From the NCBI RefSeq assembly GCF_044769865.1, contig NZ_JBIZWA010000001.1:1302001-1366000 (forward strand): a DNA stretch of 64,000 nucleotides, read 5' to 3'. Below, piece after piece: positions 60,071-64,000 of the stretch. Below the pieces are notes generated by a model. It was not told the DNA's origin. It searched no databases and saw nothing but the letters and a program-made list of their open reading frames with translations. Position 1 is the stretch's first letter, and the number at the start of each line of letters is the position of its first letter. The stretch is from Homoserinimonas sp044769865. Its GTDB lineage: Bacteria > Actinomycetota > Actinomycetes > Actinomycetales > Microbacteriaceae. A program made the translations under genes and the position numbers.

Positions 60071-60114
60071 GCGCGAGGCCGGGCCCCGGATGTTGCGGGC
60101 CCGGCCTTTCGCGC
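60071..60114 (+). terminator. Terminator hairpin after cysK
   Basis: AGGCCGGGCCC (60076-60086) pairs perfectly with GGGCCCGGCCT (60097-60107); outside it GCGCGA (60071-60076) can meet TCGCGC (60109-60114). A TTT follows the inner stem. Confidence 0.75.
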
Positions 60115-60157
60115 GAACCCAAGCCGTGGCATCCGCCGCCGCCGTGGCTGCTTGTCG

Positions 60158-60180
60158 GCGGGACAGCAGGCCTGTCCCGC
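60158..60180 (+). repeat. Second hairpin in the cysK-cysE gap
   Basis: GCGGGACAG (60158-60166) and CTGTCCCGC (60172-60180) are perfectly complementary with a 5-nt loop. It stands alone between the terminator and hairpin element C and could be an operator or an RNA stem. Confidence 0.55.
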
Positions 60181-60184
60181 GAGA

Positions 60185-60274
60185 AGTGCCCTCATTCGGG
60201 CACCTCATGGGTGAGTTGCCCAGTTCGGGCCTTCCCGCCTGCGAAAGACCCCAGATCTGGGCAAGTGGAGGCAC
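60185..60274 (+). repeat. Intergenic hairpin element C with a direct half-unit
   Basis: TTGCCCAG (60216-60223) pairs with CTGGGCAA (60257-60264). A diverged left unit, AGTGCCCTCATTCGGGC, starts 30 bp earlier at 60185 and forms its own small hairpin (GTGCCC/GGGCAC). The loop starts CTTCCCGCCTGCG (60231-60243). This is the same plan as element A, direct unit, direct unit, inverted unit. Confidence 0.6.
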
Positions 60275-60295
60275 GTCAGAGGCGAGGACCGCCGC

Positions 60296-60871
60296 GTGAG
60301 CGTCTTCTCCCGCATCCGCGAAGACCTCGCGGCCGCCCGCCTGCGCGACCCCGCCGCCCGCAGCAACGCGGAGGTGTTCTGGCTCTACTCGGGCGTGCAC
60401 GCCATCTGGTGGTACCGCATCGCGAACCGCCTGTGGCGCTGGCGCCGCTACTTCCTGGGCCGCGCGGTGTCGCAGCTCGCCCGCTTCCTCACGGGCGTCG
60501 AGATCCACCCGGGTGCGACGATCGGCCGCCGCTTCTTCATCGACCACGGCATGGGCGTGGTGATCGGCGAGACGGCGGAGATCGGCGACGACGTCATGCT
60601 CTATCACGGGGTCACGCTCGGAGGGCGGTCCTCGAAGCGGGCGAAGCGGCATCCGACGCTCGGCAACAACGTCACGGTGGGGGCGGGCGCCGCCGTACTG
60701 GGGCCCGTCACCTTGGGCGACGGATGCGTCGTCGGCGCGCATTCCGTCGTGTTGACGGATGCCCCACCCCGCACGGTGCTCGTCGGCAGCCCCGCCGTGC
60801 CCAAGACCCCCAAGCCGGTGCATGAGTTCGACGCGCAGTTCTTCGACGACAGCGGAAGTTACTCCATCTGA
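60296..60871 (+). CDS. cysE: Serine O-acetyltransferase
   Basis: 191 residues, short (EpsC-like) form without the long E. coli N-terminal helix set. Left-handed beta-helix hexapeptides: IGRRFFIDHGMGVVIGETAEI, then VMLYHGVTLGG and TVGAGAAVLGPVTLG. The His of IDHG and of LYHGVT are catalytic-site residues in the family. GTG at 60296. It should feed cysK; its stop shares bases with the next start (TGATG). Confidence 0.96.
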   Translation: MSVFSRIREDLAAARLRDPAARSNAEVFWLYSGVHAIWWYRIANRLWRWRRYFLGRAVSQLARFLTGVEIHPGATIGRRFFIDHGMGVVIGETAEIGDDVMLYHGVTLGGRSSKRAKRHPTLGNNVTVGAGAAVLGPVTLGDGCVVGAHSVVLTDAPPRTVLVGSPAVPKTPKPVHEFDAQFFDDSGSYSI

Positions 60872-61281
60872 TGCCCCGGACGTTCACCATCACCGTGCCC
60901 ATCCGCTGGTCTGACCTTGACCTCAACGGCCACGTCAATCACGCCCGCATCGCGACGCTCCTGGAGGAGTCCCGGCTGGCGTGGCGTCGCAGCGCGGTCG
61001 CCAACGACGGAATCGACACCTTCGAGCGGGGCCAGATCGTGGCGTCCCTCACGATCGACTACCGCCGCCAGGTGGAGTGCGGCCCCGACTTCGACGTCAC
61101 TGTCACGATCGGCCGCATCGGCACCAAGTCCTACGAGATGCTCTTCACCGCGACGCAGAACGGGCACGTGGCCGTCGAGTCGCGCACGACGATGGTGGTG
61201 ATGGATGCCGCGGGCTCCAGCCGCCCGCTCGCCGACGCCGAGCGCGCCTACCTCGCTCTCTGGCAGGCCGAGCCAGCGTAG
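60871..61281 (+). CDS. Hotdog-fold acyl-CoA thioesterase (FcbC/YbgC-like)
   Basis: 136 residues. IRWSDLDLNGHVNHARIATLLEESR holds the catalytic Asp region (WSDLDLNGHVN) typical of the 4HBT class. The rest is a five-strand hotdog sheet. The natural acyl-CoA is unknown. ATG at 60871 overlaps the cysE stop, so it is coupled to cysE, although a metabolic link is not evident. Confidence 0.88.
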   Translation: MPRTFTITVPIRWSDLDLNGHVNHARIATLLEESRLAWRRSAVANDGIDTFERGQIVASLTIDYRRQVECGPDFDVTVTIGRIGTKSYEMLFTATQNGHVAVESRTTMVVMDAAGSSRPLADAERAYLALWQAEPA

Positions 61282-61301
61282 GCGCCCGCATCCGGCTCCG
61301 C

Positions 61302-61361
61302 CGCTACAGTTTCCTTCCCGCGCTGCGGGGTTTGCTGTCGCGTGCGAAGGAAACTGTAGCG
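61302..61361 (+). repeat. Intergenic hairpin element D
   Basis: CGCTACAGTTTCCTTC (61302-61317) and GAAGGAAACTGTAGCG (61346-61361) are perfectly complementary over 16 bp. The junction CTTCCCGCGCTGCGG (61314-61328) is the loop word shared with the other elements. It follows the thioesterase stop by 20 bases. Confidence 0.8.
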
Positions 61362-61457
61362 CCAGCGGCCTCGACACCAGCTTCCTCGGCGAGCGGGGCG
61401 ACAGCGCGCAGCGCCAGCCCCACGGCGCTCAGATCTCCGCCCCCGTAGGATCGTCCC

Positions 61458-62378
61458 GTGACCTACGACTACCACCGCCTCAACAAGTCCTGGCCGCGCT
61501 CGAGCTGGTGGAAACCGCTCATCACGGGGCTCATCGCCCTCGCGATCTACATCATCCTCACCGTGATCATCGCGCTGCCGGTGGTGATCTACGCGTTCTT
61601 CGCGGCGGAACCCGGCAGCGCCTTCGAGCGCCTCATCAATGAGGGCACGATCGACATGTCCGACCCCTGGATGCTCGCGTTCAGCCTCGCATCCGTCGCC
61701 CTCATGCTGCCGGCGATCATCCTGGCGACGCTCATCATGGGCCCGCGCCCCCTCGGCCTGCTCTCCTCGGTCACCGGGCGCCTGAGGTGGGGGTGGATGC
61801 TTCGGCTCGCCCTTCCGGCGCTCACGGTGTTCCTCGTGGTCTTCGCCGCCTACGTCTTCGTGCTCCCATTTGTCTTCGGTGAACCCGTGGCGGTGCCGGA
61901 GTGGGGTGCTGACTCGGCGCTCCTGATCGCGTTCACGCTGCTGCTCGTGCCGGTGCAGGCGACGGCGGAGGAGTACGTGTTCCGCGGCTACCTGATGCAG
62001 ACGATCGGCACCTGGCTGAAGCATCCGGCGTGGGCGATCCTGCTGCCGGTGCCGCTCTTCGTCGCGGGCCACATCTATGACGTGTGGGGATCGCTCGATG
62101 TCGCGGTCTTCGCGATCTTCGCCGGCTGGATCACCTGGCGCACGGGCGGCCTTGAGGCGGCGATCGTGGCGCACGTCATCAACAACGGGCTCATCTTCCT
62201 CCTCGGAGCGGTCGGCCTCATGGACACCTCGTCGACCGAGGGCAGCCCCATTGGTGTTGCCGTCACGGCGGTGACCCTGGGCGTGTTCGGGTGGTGGACG
62301 GTCCGGATGCACGAGCGCCGCGGCGAGGCGCGGACTCGTGAGGTTGCTCCCGCGCCGCTTGTCGATGCACAACCGTAA
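61458..62378 (+). CDS. CPBP (CAAX-type) intramembrane metalloprotease
   Basis: 306 residues with about eight helices. Motif 1 EEYVFRGYLMQ (~173, catalytic EE with R), motif 2 FVAGHIYD (~200) and motif 3 IVAHVINNG (~235) give the Glu and His set of Abi/CAAX proteases. They cleave prenylated or membrane peptides in eukaryotes; in bacteria the roles include bacteriocin self-immunity. TAGGAT (61446-61451) and GTG at 61458 suggest a leaderless message. Confidence 0.9.
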   Translation: MTYDYHRLNKSWPRSSWWKPLITGLIALAIYIILTVIIALPVVIYAFFAAEPGSAFERLINEGTIDMSDPWMLAFSLASVALMLPAIILATLIMGPRPLGLLSSVTGRLRWGWMLRLALPALTVFLVVFAAYVFVLPFVFGEPVAVPEWGADSALLIAFTLLLVPVQATAEEYVFRGYLMQTIGTWLKHPAWAILLPVPLFVAGHIYDVWGSLDVAVFAIFAGWITWRTGGLEAAIVAHVINNGLIFLLGAVGLMDTSSTEGSPIGVAVTAVTLGVFGWWTVRMHERRGEARTREVAPAPLVDAQP

Positions 62379-62525
62379 AGACCCTGTGAGTTTGTAGACC
62401 TCCCACAGGCGTCGGCGGGGTGCCGTCGCTCGCCTTTGGAGGGCGGGAACCGCAGAATTCACCTCCCTCGGAGTCGTGCCTAGCGTGGAGGAACGCACGC
62501 CCCACGGTTCCAGGAGGTCCACGCC

Positions 62526-64000
62526 ATGGTCGACATCGCCAACAGCACGTCTGCAGTCCCGCCCGCAGCCAAGGACGAGGCCGAACTCGAGCGCCACGTC
62601 GATGAGCAGCTCGACAACAGTTCGGAGGCGGCATCCGTCGACGTCGAGAAGCTGGGACGCCTGCTGCTCGGCACGTGGGCTGAGGAGCGCATCGAGTCGC
62701 GCAAGGCGATGGAGGACCCGCAGTTCCACCGCATCGACAACCTCACCAAGGAGGACCACCGGGAGCGGGCCCTCGGCCAGCTGAAGGCGCTCGCCGACAG
62801 TGGCCGGGTGCTGAAGGCGTTCCCGAAGTCGCTGGGTGGCGAGGAGAACCACGGCGGCAACATCGCCTCGTTCGAAGACCTCGTGCTGGGCGACCCGTCG
62901 ATGCAGATCAAGGCGGGCGTGCAGTGGGGCCTCTTCGGCGCGGCTGTGCTCCACCTGGGCACCGAGTACCACCACCGCACCTTCCTCCCCGGCATCATGT
63001 CGATGGAGGTGCCCGGCATCTACGCCATGACGGAGACGGGCCACGGCTCGGATGTCGACTCCGTCGGCACGACGGCGACCTACGACGAGCAGACCCAGGA
63101 GTGGGTCATCAACACCCCCTTCCGCGGCGCCTGGAAGGACTACCTCGGCAACGCCGCCAAGCACGGCATCGCCGCCGTCGTCTTCGCGCAGCTCATCACG
63201 AAGGGTGTCAACCACGGCGTGCACGCCTTCTACGTGCCGGTGCGCGACGAGAACGGCGAGTTCCTGCCCGGCATCGGCGGCGAGGATGACGGCTACAAGG
63301 GCGGCCTCAACGGTATCGACAACGGCCGCCTCCACTTCACGGACGTGCGCATCCCCCGCACCAACCTGCTGAACCGCTACGGGGATGTCGCGGCCGACGG
63401 CACCTACACCTCGCCGATCGAGAGCCCGGGCCGCCGCTTCTTCACGATGCTCGGCACGCTCGTGCAGGGTCGCGTCTCGCTCGATGGGGCGGCGACCACC
63501 GCATCCGGTATGGCCCTCACGATCGCGATCACCTACGCGAACCAGCGCCGCCAGTTCGCGGGCGGCGACGGCGAGGAGCAGGTGCTGCTCGACTACGGCC
63601 GCCACCAGCGCCGCCTGCTCACCCGCCTCGCGACGGCATACGCCCAGTACTTCGCGCACGACGAGCTGCTCGTGCAGTTCGACCAGGTGTTCAGCGGCAA
63701 GGGCGACACCCCTGAGGCCCGCGAGGATCTTGAGACCCTCGCCGCGGCCCTCAAATCGCTCTCCACCTGGAATGCGCTCGACATCCTGCAGGAGGCGCGC
63801 GAAGCGACGGGTGGCGCCGGCTACCTCGCCGAGAACCGCCTCACGGGCCTGCGCAGCGACCTTGACATCTACGCCACCTTCGAGGGTGACAACACGGTGC
63901 TGCTCCAGCTCGTGGCCAAGCGCCTGCTGGGTGATTACGCCGCCCAGTTCAAGGGGGCGGATGCCGGCACCCTCGCCAAGTACGCCGTCGGCCAGGCGGC
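62526..64000 (+). CDS. Acyl-CoA oxidase/dehydrogenase, 3' end outside window
   Basis: 491 residues are visible. ATG at 62526 is preceded by a strong ribosome site AGGAGGT (62512-62518). Motifs: YAMTETGHGSDVDSVGTTATYD (flavin/CoA region of the acyl-CoA oxidase group), WVINTPFRGAWKDYLG, VVFAQLITKG, NQRRQFAGG, and EATGGAGYLAENRL, where the catalytic base Glu normally lies nearby. It oxidises acyl-CoA in fatty acid degradation. The frame runs off the window end, so the length and C-terminal part are unknown. TAGCGT (62481-62486) may be its -10. Confidence 0.9.
   Translation, partial: MVDIANSTSAVPPAAKDEAELERHVDEQLDNSSEAASVDVEKLGRLLLGTWAEERIESRKAMEDPQFHRIDNLTKEDHRERALGQLKALADSGRVLKAFPKSLGGEENHGGNIASFEDLVLGDPSMQIKAGVQWGLFGAAVLHLGTEYHHRTFLPGIMSMEVPGIYAMTETGHGSDVDSVGTTATYDEQTQEWVINTPFRGAWKDYLGNAAKHGIAAVVFAQLITKGVNHGVHAFYVPVRDENGEFLPGIGGEDDGYKGGLNGIDNGRLHFTDVRIPRTNLLNRYGDVAADGTYTSPIESPGRRFFTMLGTLVQGRVSLDGAATTASGMALTIAITYANQRRQFAGGDGEEQVLLDYGRHQRRLLTRLATAYAQYFAHDELLVQFDQVFSGKGDTPEAREDLETLAAALKSLSTWNALDILQEAREATGGAGYLAENRLTGLRSDLDIYATFEGDNTVLLQLVAKRLLGDYAAQFKGADAGTLAKYAVGQA

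Noticed and set aside
62383..62409. CCTGTG/CACAGG pair upstream of the acyl-CoA oxidase gene
   Set aside because: Six-base arms with a 15-nt loop; it could be an operator but nothing else supports it.
61248..63659. 803-residue minus-strand frame opposite the protease and acyl-CoA oxidase genes
   Set aside because: It crosses hairpin element D and both genes in antisense and has shadow composition.

Overview
The window is about 64 kb of high-GC DNA from an actinobacterium, most likely a member of the Microbacteriaceae. The signs are an LPXTG sortase substrate, the actinobacterial families DUF3073 and SCP_3 beside the purine genes, a YczR/YczE pair, an AbiEi/DUF559 gene, many GTG and TTG starts, and many leaderless promoters. 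No tRNA, rRNA, CRISPR array, transposase or phage gene was seen. The assignment is from protein families and base composition only; no search was run.

Layout. 1-5823: the 3' part of a giant sortase-anchored surface protein. 5.8-10.5 kb: a Fur-type regulator with a 29-bp palindrome in its promoter and the catalase it probably controls, an AI-2E-type permease, a VOC dioxygenase-like protein and an acetyltransferase. 10.5-16.3 kb: de novo purine synthesis (purD-purC coupled on the minus strand, purF, and divergent purM) with SCP_3, a small membrane protein and DUF3073. 16.5-23.4 kb: a flavin monooxygenase-like protein, a GT1 glycosyltransferase, a tandem pair of fluoride channels, two surface proteins of unknown function, a PadR/DUF4097 pair and a TipA-type MerR regulator. 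23.4-24.8 kb: an AbiEi/DUF559 gene bracketed by two related hairpin elements. 24.8-27.8 kb: a MocR-type regulator (YczR) between two YczE paralogues, one of them coupled to a 46-residue membrane peptide. 27.9-36.2 kb: an RND exporter, a secreted esterase, a lactate-permease-like protein with no standard start codon, and a DEAD-box helicase with a long Arg/Gly-rich N-terminus.

36.4-53.5 kb is the most distinctive part: a Wzx/Wzy-type glycan cluster. A membrane PglF-like 4,6-dehydratase, a DegT aminotransferase and acyl/aminoacyl transferases should make a 4-amino-sugar; CapE-CapF-CapG should make UDP-N-acetyl-L-fucosamine. A GT4 + phosphoglycosyltransferase fusion could start and extend the lipid-linked glycan. 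A Wzx flippase and a second fusion, Wzy polymerase + GT2 glycosyltransferase, follow, and then DUF4012 and VanZ-like proteins. Genes in the unusual parts look more AT-rich than the capE-capG block, which suggests mosaic assembly.

53.5-64 kb: a secreted ExeM/NucH nuclease joined to a 5'-nucleotidase, an IPT/TIG secreted protein whose end runs into the cysK promoter, cysK and cysE for cysteine synthesis, a hotdog thioesterase, a CAAX-type membrane protease, and an acyl-CoA oxidase cut off by the window end.

Outside the genes, the strongest unexplained signal is a set of five intergenic hairpin elements (17.6, 23.5, 24.7, 60.2 and 61.3 kb). They have 8-19-bp arms and 19-33-nt loops, and share a loop word close to CTTCCCGCGCTGCGG, always in the same orientation.
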